Shown here: positions 23,759 to 33,093 of the stretch, in pieces
Layout: the number at the start of each line of letters is the position of its first letter
How positions within the stretch are numbered: the first letter of the stretch is position 1
Assembly (NCBI GenBank): GCA_033725935.1
Contig: MU867075.1
Coordinates: 591,057-655,056, forward strand
From: Cladorrhinum sp. PSN259
Taxonomy: Eukaryota; Ascomycota; Sordariomycetes; Sordariales; Podosporaceae
Length of the DNA: 64,000 bases
Reading direction: 5' to 3'
The notes under the pieces: model-generated
What the model was told of the DNA's origin: nothing
The model's input: only the letters and a program-made list of their open reading frames with translations
Database searches by the model: none
Program-made: the position numbers and the translations under genes

Positions 23759-24285
23759 ATGTCAGACCAAGCCCATGCGCCGACCGCGCGAGCCAAGCCG
23801 CCGCCGCCGGGAGAGGAAGAGGCCGGGGCGTTCCTCAAGCTAGGAGAGTTCGAGGACGTGGACACGCTGACGCTGTCCGAGGCGTCGCTGGTCATCAATG
23901 CACTCATTTCAAAGAGGCGGAAGGACCGAAAGGACCGCAACGACACCGAGGCGCTCAACAAGACGCTCGACTATCTCGACGCATTCGCCAGGTTCAAGCA
24001 GAAGGAGAACGTCGAGGCCGTGGAGAGGCTGCTGAGCGCGCACAAGGAACTTACCAAGTACGAGAGGGCACAGATTGGTATGTTGCTTGTCTTTGCTTTC
24101 TTTCCGTGTTATCATCAAAAAGATGTGCTGGCTAATCAGTGTCTCTTTTTATCTGCTACACAGGTTCCCTATGCTGCGATAGCGCCGACGAGTGCAAAAC
24201 ATTGATCCCTTCTCTGTCGGAAAAGATAAGCGACGAGGACCTGCAAGAACTGCTAGACGACATGGCTAAGCTCATGAGCGCGTAA
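23759..24285 (+). CDS. RPB4: DNA-directed RNA polymerase II subunit Rpb4
   Basis: Exons 23759-24077 and 24164-24285 give 146 aa; the intron GTATGT...CACAG restores RAQIGSLCCDSADECKTLIP. Rpb4 pairs with Rpb7 in the stalk of RNA polymerase II and also shuttles mRNA-decay functions. The N-terminal half (ASLVINALISKRRK) and the C-terminal helical HRDC-like segment (SLCCDSADECKTLIPSL, then DEDLQELLDDM) are family hallmarks. It is short compared with yeast Rpb4 (221 aa) because it lacks the charged linker, as in most fungi. ATG 23759 directly follows an A-rich leader. Confidence 0.95.
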
Positions 24286-24826
24286 TATAATACATAATAT
24301 AATCTTGATTGAGGCGCGGGGACTCTGTCTGTCAATATCTGGGGGGATGAAACTGCATGGCATCGGCGTCACGGAGATATATGGGGACTAAATTTTGCTC
24401 TTTTCGTCTTGGTTTTATTTATTTTCCGTTCTCCTTCAAAGAGCGACACGCTTCCCTCACCAGCTGTGGTTACCCACTCACAGTCGATGACATATGGTGG
24501 TAGTGGGTATGGGCGAAAAAAAAAAGTCTAACCTGTCTATTCTAATCTATGTGTGTGTGTCGTTCCCTTGAAAATGAAGTCCGCGCATGCTAAGAGTTGT
24601 AATAGTCTATATCTATCCGTTCAAAATCCCCCCTTGCGATGATCAGCGAACCCTCCCATCCGGGGTATCATATTGTCCCAAGAGATCAAGAAAACCGTAT
24701 TCGCGTAAAAAAAATAAAAATAAAAATAAACGAAAGATGGAAGGAAAAGGAAAACAAATAAATTTTCAACAAGCTGACACCCACCCAGGCATCCACACTC
24801 CTCCATCAACTTGGCATTAGGCATCA
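24286..24826. other. Convergent intergenic region
   Basis: It holds the 3' UTRs of RPB4 and the 24827 membrane-protein gene. A short TG repeat lies near 24550 and a TAAAAA-type repeat at about 24706-24730. No gene was seen. Confidence 0.6.
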
Positions 24827-25860
24827 TCAGAGCTTGGTCCAGCTATTCGCGTACATGTTGGACTCTCTTTCTTGCTGTGTGCTGTTCAAGGTGGCTCGCA
24901 GTGCTTCCGGTGCCCGGGGTTTTGTCGTCTCCGGCTCAGTGGCCGGTGTGACCTCTTCAGTGTTGCTCTTCTCCCGAATCGACCCCGAAGCCGTGGGCAG
25001 CTCCGCGATCGGGGCTGGATCAAGCTCAGGGTGACGCCCTACAGAGTATCTCGGGTTCGCTGCGCTGTTTGGCGAGAGTTGGCTAGAACGGTTGCTCGGC
25101 GTACCGCTGGCATAGTCATTCCGGATGCCTGGAGCCGCAATGTGGTTGACGAGGCCAAATTGAGTAGTGCCGCTCATATAACTCTCGCGGACCGGTGGGT
25201 TTTGTACGATGAAGCTCTCCCGTGAGGCTTTTGACATGCGCCCTACACAGCGATCAGTCAGCCAGAGGTTCGGGATATGTTTGGAAAACAGATCAACGGA
25301 AGTTGCTTACCTTCTGTGCGATCGAACACAGAGCCAGGACCATTGGAGTCCATCGGGTTGAAGACGGATTCTAGCCCCGGAGGGACCAATTCATCGTCGA
25401 TGGTACGGGGTGTTTCGAGTCGTTGAGCATGCTGGCGCTTCTCTCTTCTTTCCCTTCGGCGTCGACCGTACCACATGAGAGTCGCAAGTACGGCAAAAAT
25501 GGCGGCGATACCACAACCCACCACAATCCCGACGATGGCGCTAACAGAGACACTCATACCATGGCTACTGCCACCTCCGGCGGTGGGCGAGGCTGATGTC
25601 GGAGCGGTATATGGGCCGGGCGGTGTCAACGATGACGATGACGACGACGACGACAACGACGAAGTAGCGATTGCTGAGGTGGATGCTACCGGTTCTCCGC
25701 GGGCACTCAGAGGACAGTCTACAAAATTGGCGCAGGGATCAACGCGGCAGCAGCCAGCAAACGACGTGTCCCCGGAAGAGCAGTGATACCACGAATAGCT
25801 GCTCGCTGTCTGGCAAATTTTGGGCTCGGTGTCGATAATGCTGGTTACGAGTGAAGCCAT
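24827..25860 (-). CDS. Single-pass membrane protein with extracellular CC motif, function unknown
   Basis: Exons 25860-25311 and 25242-24827 give 321 aa; the intron GTAAGC...TGTAG restores DRTEGRMSKASRE. ATG 25860 is the first ATG; the frame further upstream starts only from GTG. Architecture: a short extracellular head with cysteines (ICQTA, WYHCSSG, GCCRVDPCANFVDCP; about residues 16-55), a Ser/Thr-rich stalk (60-105), one transmembrane helix (about 115-140, VSAIVGIVVGCGIAAIFAVLATLMW) and a basic stop-transfer (GRRRRERREKR). A 175-residue cytosolic tail follows. This pattern recurs in filamentous-fungal surface proteins resembling Mid2/Wsc-type sensors, but no classical signal peptide or WSC domain is visible. 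A sensor role is a guess. Confidence 0.78.
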
Positions 25861-26403
25861 TGCGGCCGAGCTGTCAAAGACGTCACTCCACCGATATTTG
25901 CGAAGGTGCTCCACCGACAGGGCGGAAAATCCGGTAATTACGAGGTGGATTCAGCAATCAATCAAGATCCATGGAAGTTGGCTATTGCGCATGACAATCT
26001 CAATTAACCTGGAGGGCATGGGATGGCGGTGAAACGAGGGTTCCACGAAAGATAATGCAGAGAAACGGTCTGTGATGGTGTGGTGGCTGTTCTTGCCCAA
26101 TCCATCCTGAAAACAACTGTCCTGGCAGGCGGGAACCTAGGGTTGGCTCTTGCCCCTTTTAGATCCATAGTTCATTTGATCTGATTGCATCTGATAGTTC
26201 ATTATTCAGGGTGCTAAAGGTACCTAATTTACATATATGCATTCATATCCATTTGTCTATACCTCGACTTTTTTCCCACTCCTAACCTTTACCCATATCA
26301 ATCAAGTAACAACATAGGCTGGCCAAACCAACGCAGCCACAAAAGATAGCACTGCATTCGCCGTGACACCACGTCCCAAGTTTACGATATCACCATCCAA
26401 GTT
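25861..26403. other. Intergenic region
   Basis: It holds the promoter of the 24827 gene and the 3' UTR of PUF6 (same strand). It is AT-rich at 26150-26300. Nothing else was seen. Confidence 0.55.
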
Positions 26404-28535
26404 CTAAGCCTTCAACTTCTCGAGCAACAGCTTTGCTCCCTGGTTACCTCCAGACTTGGCCTTCGAAGCAGCGTCTTTGCCCTTCGATTTGGGCTTAGAA
26501 GCCTCTCCCTTGGCCTCCTTAGAAGCGGTCTCGCCCTTTGCAGCCTTCTCGAGCGTCTTCTTCTCTGACTTCAAGGTCTTGAGCAACTCCTTCTGGAAGG
26601 AAAAGCCGGGTGCCTCCACCAAACCAAGAACGGTGAACGAGCTTGGCCCAATCGCCCATTGCACGACATGTTCCTTGATAACGGGATAAAGAATATCGGC
26701 AAAGTTGAGAGGCGGATCGACCCGCTTTACGCTGGCTGATTCCCTATCAAATCTTCCGCCGGCGATCAGAGTCTTGTACATCTTGCCCCCGTGCGGTGTG
26801 AAGGAGATATGCGGTGGAGGAGGAAAGAGAGGGTCGGCATCTTCAGCAGGTTCCTGATTTGGGTTTCCAGCAGCAGTGGACGCGATGGCCTCGAGAGCAG
26901 CAGCCTTGTCACCCCTTGCAGAAAGCAAGACATCCGTGACAAACTGGCAGCCAAAAGAGGTCGATACCAAATCCTTCGGCGACGTTGCCACGGCCGCTAG
27001 CAGCTGTGGAGACATGGCTGTTACCAACTCTTGCCGCCTTATTTCTGCGTCTTTCTTACTCGTCTTCTTGCGAATCTCGTGGATCTCGCTCAACAGCTCA
27101 AGGTCAGCCGCGTGGCTAGCCGGGAACAGGGACTTGGACTGACCCTCAAACAGATAAAGGACTGTGAGGCGGGCGTTCAAATCATTGGCAAGGAAAATGA
27201 TGTTCTCAACATCGTTTTTCTCGTTCTTCCCAAGTATCTCTGGGAAAATAGACTTGGACGTCAAGACAGTATCGTCAATGAGGTCATAGGCGGCCAGAAT
27301 GATCATGTGGGCATACTGGTCACCGCACATGAGCTGAAAGGTATCTTTGAATGTCTTGAGAATCTGCTTGCGATCTTTGGCAGTTCCGTTTGCCAGAAGC
27401 AAGCAAACAAGTCGGGCACCCGACTTGGTAAAAGCCATATTTTTGAGTAGATCGCCGTTCTCGTCGCCCTTGACAACCTCCACAAACTCCTTGAGCTCTT
27501 CGCTCTCGGGCTTCAGGTTGAGGAAGTATTGCAACATGGCGTCGTGTAGCATTGTGAAACCGGTCAATTTCTTCTGAATAAGACTGTTTGTCATGTCGGC
27601 AAGGTACTTGAGAATCGTCGTCCGCCTGGCTGGCTCCTCCTCGAGGATCTTGGAGAGGTCCGCAGAGACATCGGCCTTGTTCCCGGATCGGAAGAGGGCA
27701 AACTCTGGACCGTACCATTCGCGCAACATGTTGGCTTTTTGTTCCTTGGTAGCAGCTCCACGATAAATATCGTCCAGAATCCACGAGGCTTCTGAGTGGT
27801 TAATGAGCTTGCGAACCTTGCCGTAAAACTCAGGAATAATTATGTCTCGGATCTCGGTGTCGTTCTGAACAAGGAGCTTGCCAATGAGAAATTTGGCATA
27901 TCTGCTCTCGGCGAGCTGGGCGTACGCCCCTTGGAGCTCCTTTGCGATCTGCTTCCGTTGGGCAGGCGTCGAGTACTTGATGGCAGTCTGGACGGCACGA
28001 ACGGCGTCATGCTTGAGTACAAAGTCCTTGATGCGACCAGTTATTATAGAGAAGAGTTCATCGACCAGCTGTTGGCGCTCCTCCTTGGGGACGTGGGATT
28101 TCCGGCGCAGCCTCTCCCACAGCTTCTTGGTACGCGCGACCTCGTCTGCCAATGGTTTTGCGGCCTTTCGGTCTTGCGCAAGCTGCTTCTGCTTGGCGTG
28201 AGCCTCGCGAGAGGTTTGACCTAAGAGAATTATTAGAATAATTGATTAATCCGCACCGCCTAGTACACTGGTGAAGACCAACCTTTCTCCAATGCAGGCT
28301 TCGGCCCATTGCCATTCGCCTTTGCCATTGCAACTGCAAGTGGCCCTCTCCCTTCCGACACCTCGACACCACCATCGTCTGAGTCTGAAAAGCTGGCATC
28401 GTCGCTCTCTAGTTCTGCCTTCTTGTGCTTTGGTCCTGTGAGGGTCTTCGCCTTCTTGGCCCTGCTGTCGTCATTGGATTTGTCGGCCGAATGAGCCTTT
28501 CGCTTTGTAGCGGGCGCTGATGGCTTCGGTGCCAT
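26404..28535 (-). CDS. PUF6: Pumilio-family ribosome biogenesis protein Puf6
   Basis: Exons 28535-28283 and 28220-26404 give 689 aa; the intron GTTGGT...TTAG restores ALEKGQTSREAHAKQ. The N-terminal 85 residues are a charged, Lys-rich nuclear/nucleolar segment. Divergent pumilio repeats (puf-A/Puf6 type) begin with the conserved KLWERLRRKSHVPKEER block at about 125 and continue through the CPL domain at about 400-540. The C-terminus is a Lys/Ala/Ser-rich tail (KGKDAASKAKSGG). Puf6 binds RNA without the strict sequence code of classical Puf proteins; in yeast it represses ASH1 mRNA and helps 60S maturation. It lies head-to-head with GIR2 (337-bp spacer), so they may share a promoter. Confidence 0.93.
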
Positions 28536-28872
28536 GGTTAAAGCGTTGTTGCTGTGGCTTTGAGCTGTGTTGGGAGGAATAAACAGAATGATGCGATCAA
28601 ACTCAGCATACAGCGCGTACCAAAAGCTCTTGTCGCAGCATACAATTGCGGACCGAAATTTTTTGGAAAGTCGACATGCTCAGATCCCTGCTTCTGCCGG
28701 GCGGTGAGCCTAGTGGCCTGGTGCCAAGACAGCGAATTTATGTGTGAGAGACACCAAAGACCCCACCATCAGTGCCCCTCATCCAAGGTTCGCCGCAACA
28801 GCAGTGCCGAATCCAACAGTTTTGACTTTGACTTCAAACCACCAAAGACGCATTGAAGCACAAACAACCAGG
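28536..28872. promoter_or_regulatory. Short bidirectional promoter, PUF6 / GIR2
   Basis: Only 337 bp separate the two start codons, and both genes act in ribosome assembly or translation. No TATA box stands out. Co-regulation is inference. Confidence 0.5.
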
Positions 28873-29630
28873 ATGGGACGCGAGGATCAGATTGAGGAAC
28901 GGGAGGTCCTCGATTCAATCTTCCCAGATGAAATCACCGGTGCGTCTACAGCAGCTCGAGACAAGAGAGTTACCCAGAGGACTGATGATGACCATGTGCG
29001 CATTGTGTAGACATCTCAGAGACTGAATACAGAATATCAATTGCGTTGGACCTTCCTGACGATGAAAGCGAACCACCCGTCATGATCCTGTCGGTGCGAT
29101 ACCCCGAAGAGTACCCAGACAAGGCACCATTCCTCGAGCTATCGCCGCCCCATAATGCGACACCCCACCCATATATGAATATCGCCGAGGACAAGGAGCA
29201 GCTTCTTCAAGGGCTTGAGTCAATCATTGAAGAGAATCTGGGTATGCCTATGGTGTTCACATTGGTTTCAACTTTGAAGGAGGCCGCGGAGCAGTTGGTG
29301 GCAGACCGCAAAGAAGCCGAGGCCAAGGTTCATGAAGAGGCGGCGCTCGCAGCCGAGCGGGAGGAGAACAAAAAGTTTCAAGGGACTCCGGTCACACCAG
29401 AAACTTTTACAAAATGGAGGGAGGATTTCCTCAAGGAAATGGAAGAAGAGCGTGTCCGGGAAGAGGAAGAGAAAGCCGCCGAGATGAAGAAAGCAAGGAT
29501 AAAAGAACCTGTAAAACTCACAGGTAGACAGCTTTGGGAGCGCGGCCTGGCATCTGCCGGTCAGGAAGAGGCTGAGGAAGATGGTATTCTGGTGGATGAT
29601 GTGCAGAAGCTCAAGGTAGGCGATAACTGA
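28873..29630 (+). CDS. GIR2: RWD-domain protein Gir2 (RWDD1/DFRP2-type)
   Basis: Exons 28873-28939 and 29011-29630 give 228 aa; the intron GTGCGT...TGTAG joins DEITD to ISETEYRIS. The RWD domain fills about residues 1-115, with the YP...EYPDKAP motif (YPEEYPDKAPFLEL). A long charged coiled-coil follows (about 115-180). The C-terminal block TGRQLWERGLA is diagnostic for the Gir2/RWDD1 family. In yeast Gir2 binds Gcn1 through the RWD domain and partners the GTPase Rbg2, tuning Gcn2 activation and translation. It is a cytosolic adaptor without catalytic residues. Confidence 0.93.
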
Positions 29631-29864
29631 AACGTCACCTGCCGGCTGAGTGTCCGATAAACACGACAGGAATTATATGGCACATGGCAAGAATTCATTG
29701 TGAGCAGCCCGTAAGCAGTCTCCCTGTCTCGGTTAAACATCTAAAACCCCTAATGCGCATTTTTCCTCCAAACTCCTTACCGTGCACCGTAAATGAGCAC
29801 TTATCAAACCAGGTAACGCCATTTCATGGGATGATATAGGAATATGACGAAAGCAAGAGCAGCG

Positions 29865-31040
29865 CTATTGCTGCATTTCGGCATCCTCATCCTCATCGTC
29901 GTCGAACTCCTCGTAATCATCATCAGTATCCTCCCAAACATCTTCATCTGCGTCCTCTGCGGTTTCCCCGAGTTCGCCTTTGATGGTGGTAAGCAACTCT
30001 TGAGCGTGCTCGCCTAGCCTTTCATCCTCATACTCCTCAGCCTCAAAGATGCGAAGGCACTGGTTCAGCCATTTCCTCGACGAGCGCCAGACTGCCCGCC
30101 ATTTCTCAACATCCGACCCTTGGCCGCCCTCCTTGAGCCTTTTTCCCAATATGTACTTGCCATAGCCACCAAGGTACCAGACCTCCACGCTCAAGTCGTC
30201 TTCGTCAATCAAGCGCTCAGCAACGTCGATTGCCTTCTCCTCCATACCGACCTCGATCAATAATCTGACCAAACTCACGCGCGTGGGGAAAGCGGGCACT
30301 GCAGGATCTTCGGGCTCTAGATCTTCCCACAACTTCATGCTCCTTTTGAGCGCCTCCTGGGCTTCCTCTGTCCTTGACTGCGAGATCCGGACATTGGCGA
30401 CTGTCTGCCAGGTTTCGGCCAGCTCAGGAGCCAGCAGAGAAGCCTCAGTAACGAGGGCTTCGCATCTGTTTTCGGCGTCTTCCTCCCAGCTCAGATCCGT
30501 CATGTAAACCTCGGCAACTGCGCAGAGCGTGTCGGCGAGTTTTTTTCGCTTCTCGGCAATGGTAGCCTCTTGTTCTTTGCGCGTTAGCGGTAGTGAATCG
30601 AGAGACTCGGAGAGCGTCTGAATTTGTGATCGCAAGGCAGTGGCGCCGCGCTCGAACCAAGAAACACTGTCTTGGCCGCCCTCTTCGCTCAGTTGAGCCA
30701 GCCAGAGAAATTTTTCCGGTCCGCCGCCGAGATCCTCGGGAAGTAGGCCGTCCTCGTCGACCTTGACTGCAGTGAGGAAGTATTGGCGAGCACTGTCGCC
30801 ATCGCCTAATTCGACAGAGATCTGGCCAAGGAGCGATAACGCGGCGCCAGCTTGTCTCCCGTCCTCTCCAATATGCGCATATGCAGTGCGGGCTATTCTT
30901 GCGGCACCTTCGACATCGCCCTCCTCGAGTTTGGCAACAGCTTGAACGAGCAGCTCTCTTGTGTTCACCTCAGGCGCCTTCTTAGCCCGGGCCCTATCCC
31001 TTGCCTTTTTGGACTTCTTTTGTGGTTTTGTTGGAGCCAT
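29865..31040 (-). CDS. ACL4: TPR-repeat protein, probable Rpl4 assembly chaperone Acl4
   Basis: A single exon from ATG 31040 gives 391 aa. The N-terminus is a very basic, probably nuclear segment (KPQKKSKKARDRARAKK). Tetratricopeptide-like helical pairs fill about residues 30-345 (for example ALSLLGQISVELGDGDSARQ and AWYLGGYG-type repeats). The C-terminus is strongly acidic (EDTDDDYEEFDDDEDEDAE). Basic head, TPR body and acidic tail at about 390 residues match yeast Acl4 (387 aa), which captures nascent Rpl4 and escorts it to the pre-60S particle. A generic TPR protein is the alternative. It is tail-to-tail with GIR2, 234 bp apart. Confidence 0.85.
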   Translation of the reverse strand: MAPTKPQKKSKKARDRARAKKAPEVNTRELLVQAVAKLEEGDVEGAARIARTAYAHIGEDGRQAGAALSLLGQISVELGDGDSARQYFLTAVKVDEDGLLPEDLGGGPEKFLWLAQLSEEGGQDSVSWFERGATALRSQIQTLSESLDSLPLTRKEQEATIAEKRKKLADTLCAVAEVYMTDLSWEEDAENRCEALVTEASLLAPELAETWQTVANVRISQSRTEEAQEALKRSMKLWEDLEPEDPAVPAFPTRVSLVRLLIEVGMEEKAIDVAERLIDEDDLSVEVWYLGGYGKYILGKRLKEGGQGSDVEKWRAVWRSSRKWLNQCLRIFEAEEYEDERLGEHAQELLTTIKGELGETAEDADEDVWEDTDDDYEEFDDDEDEDAEMQQ

Positions 31041-31895
31041 TCTCTGTTTCTCTGGAACGTCGAAGCTGTGTGTCGGTGTTGGGTTAGGTGATTTCAGTCG
31101 AATTATTATTTGGAGTTGGAGAATTCGACGGCGACGAGTCCCTGCCCACGACAAGCAATTGGAAAGCGTCCCGAACACTACCCACCTTTCACAACTTTTT
31201 TTGGGAGGGAAATTCGTGTCTTACCAGCCGTCTTATCGATAAGGTAGCATGCAAAAAGTTTAAAAACCCCAGCAGCAATCCTGATGAACCCCGCATTCGA
31301 ACGGGTTTGACATCGATGTTCCACTCATCGCCAGGCGGTATCCACTTGCCTAGCCGCTAGGTTGCCCTGCCCCCCTGCCCCTTGTTCATCTAGCCCACCA
31401 CCCACATGCCTCGCAGGTTGTGAGCTAGTTTGTGGCCGGTGATGGTGGGGGTTGATGAACTGGTATTCTATCCCTAGCCGTCCTCACAGTCTTCAAGGCT
31501 ATGGTACTGCGGTTTGATGCAAACCCCCAACTGTAAAATTTTCACAGGCATCACCCCCTGATCTCTATGCAACGCTCATGGTCCTATGGAGGGCCGACAA
31601 ACACAAACCACATTCAGCCCAGCTGGGCCAATTAAAGAATGCGGCTGACTGACTTTTGGGGTTGACATGCTGTCGATCTTTTGGTGGGAGATTATCCAGG
31701 AGAAGCCCAAACCGGTTGAATACCCTGCTTGCATGTTTCAGAGTTACCAGCGAGTGTGAGTGGGATGGGGGAAGCACATACATACGTACATACATTCAGA
31801 TTTATAGTTATCGCATAAGCCTTGATCTTTCGATTCCATAACCTTTGCCATCCATCCATCCGGTCATCCCTCAACATCATGCTCTCATAGCAGCC
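31041..31895. promoter_or_regulatory. Divergent promoter region, ACL4 / CFEM gene
   Basis: The two flanking genes read outward. An ACAT/ACGT microsatellite lies at about 31776-31796, about 100 bp upstream of the CFEM start. A TTCGAA palindrome near 31290 resembles part of a tRNA T-arm, but the stem does not pair. Confidence 0.5.
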
Positions 31896-32606
31896 ATGTT
31901 CCGCTCCCGCAGTATCCGACTTGCGCTCGCTGGGCTTGTCCTCCTGCTGTCGTTTGCAGGCCTAGCAGAGTCAACAAACGACTTCAAGTTCAGCGAGTGC
32001 ATCACTAACTGCATCCGGCCTTCGAGCTGCCCTCCGTCCAAGAGCGGGAACCTCAATGGCAAATGCATGTGCAAAGCTGCGAGTGAGGGCTTTCTGGAGT
32101 CCGTCCTGGCCTGCATGAGCATCTACTGCAAACCGGACCTCCGTGGTTTTGACGACAAGTTCCTGGACCCCATGGAGGATGGGTGCGACGATATCAATCA
32201 TGAAATACCAAAGTCCAAGATCAAGGCCGCCGAAAGCGTCGGGAGTTCGCTCTTGTCCAACCTCCCTACTGCCACAACCGCAACACCCCTTATGACGAGC
32301 ACAAACTCAAAAACCGTCATCACCAGCTCGTCAAGCAAGACCACCACACTCCAAACCACGACACTTGTCAGGGAACCATCTTCATCCTCGGCGGCTACAG
32401 AAACTACTACTGCACCACCCAGCCAGAGTCCATCACCCTCCACGCAAGCACCACCGTCACCTCGCACCACCTCGGCATCTTCTGGATCGGATTTCGTGGA
32501 TACCAGTCCGTTCACGAATGCTCGGTCTACCGGCTCCCAGAGCCATGTATTATTTACTCTGTTGGTGGCCGTGCCATTCGCCGTGATTGGATTCGTTTGG
32601 TCATAA
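31896..32606 (+). CDS. CFEM-domain GPI-anchored cell-surface protein
   Basis: A single exon of 236 aa; ATG 31896 opens directly into a signal peptide (LALAGLVLLLSFAGLAES). The next 75 residues hold eight cysteines in CFEM spacing (ECITNC, SSC, GKCMC, LACMSIYC, DGC), about residues 34-99. A Ser/Thr/Pro-rich, heavily O-glycosylatable stalk runs from about 125 to 205. A hydrophobic C-terminal tail (VLFTLLVAVPFAVIGFVW) follows and fits a GPI signal. CFEM proteins are unique to fungi; characterised members bind haem or act at the cell wall and in host contact. An Asp in the CxC region that ligands haem iron in Candida CFEM proteins is not obvious here, so haem binding is uncertain. Confidence 0.85.
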   Translation: MFRSRSIRLALAGLVLLLSFAGLAESTNDFKFSECITNCIRPSSCPPSKSGNLNGKCMCKAASEGFLESVLACMSIYCKPDLRGFDDKFLDPMEDGCDDINHEIPKSKIKAAESVGSSLLSNLPTATTATPLMTSTNSKTVITSSSSKTTTLQTTTLVREPSSSSAATETTTAPPSQSPSPSTQAPPSPRTTSASSGSDFVDTSPFTNARSTGSQSHVLFTLLVAVPFAVIGFVWS

Positions 32607-33093
32607 TCCAAGAGATATACTGGTAGGCGGGCGCCTTGTTGGGTTTTTGGTTTTGTTGGTTACGTTGGAACATATATCCAGGAATTAGCATATGATATAA
32701 TGAGCGTATACACTTTCATAAAATGTAATCTCACAATGAGCAATCTGTCGAAGACAGAGAAATATGAAATCAGGGGGACAGACAGGAACGAACGGATGGG
32801 CAAACAAGGCCAACGTGTTTACAATCTGAATTATTAATGCAAAGCTTTCTATGTTCATGTACTCATGCACGATACGCCACAAAATGCGACAACTTATTGA
32901 GCCCTTTCCTCAAATACTCTCTTCATAAGTTTCATCAGATCAGACATCAAAGAAAAACAAGGGGAAACAGGGCCTGAAATCATAAAGCACAGCAAAAACG
33001 CCGTGCTATCCTTCACAACTTGGTTCCAGCAAATCAATTCCAATCCCAAACTGTAATCTAGCTGGGCTGTTGACGAAAATCAATCTCAAGAAT
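32607..33093. other. Convergent intergenic region
   Basis: It holds the 3' UTRs of the CFEM gene and the 33094 gene. It is AT-rich; no gene was seen. Confidence 0.6.

Noticed and set aside
31283..31307. TTCGAA palindrome resembling a tRNA T-arm
   Set aside because: Stem does not pair properly and no acceptor or anticodon arms are found around it.
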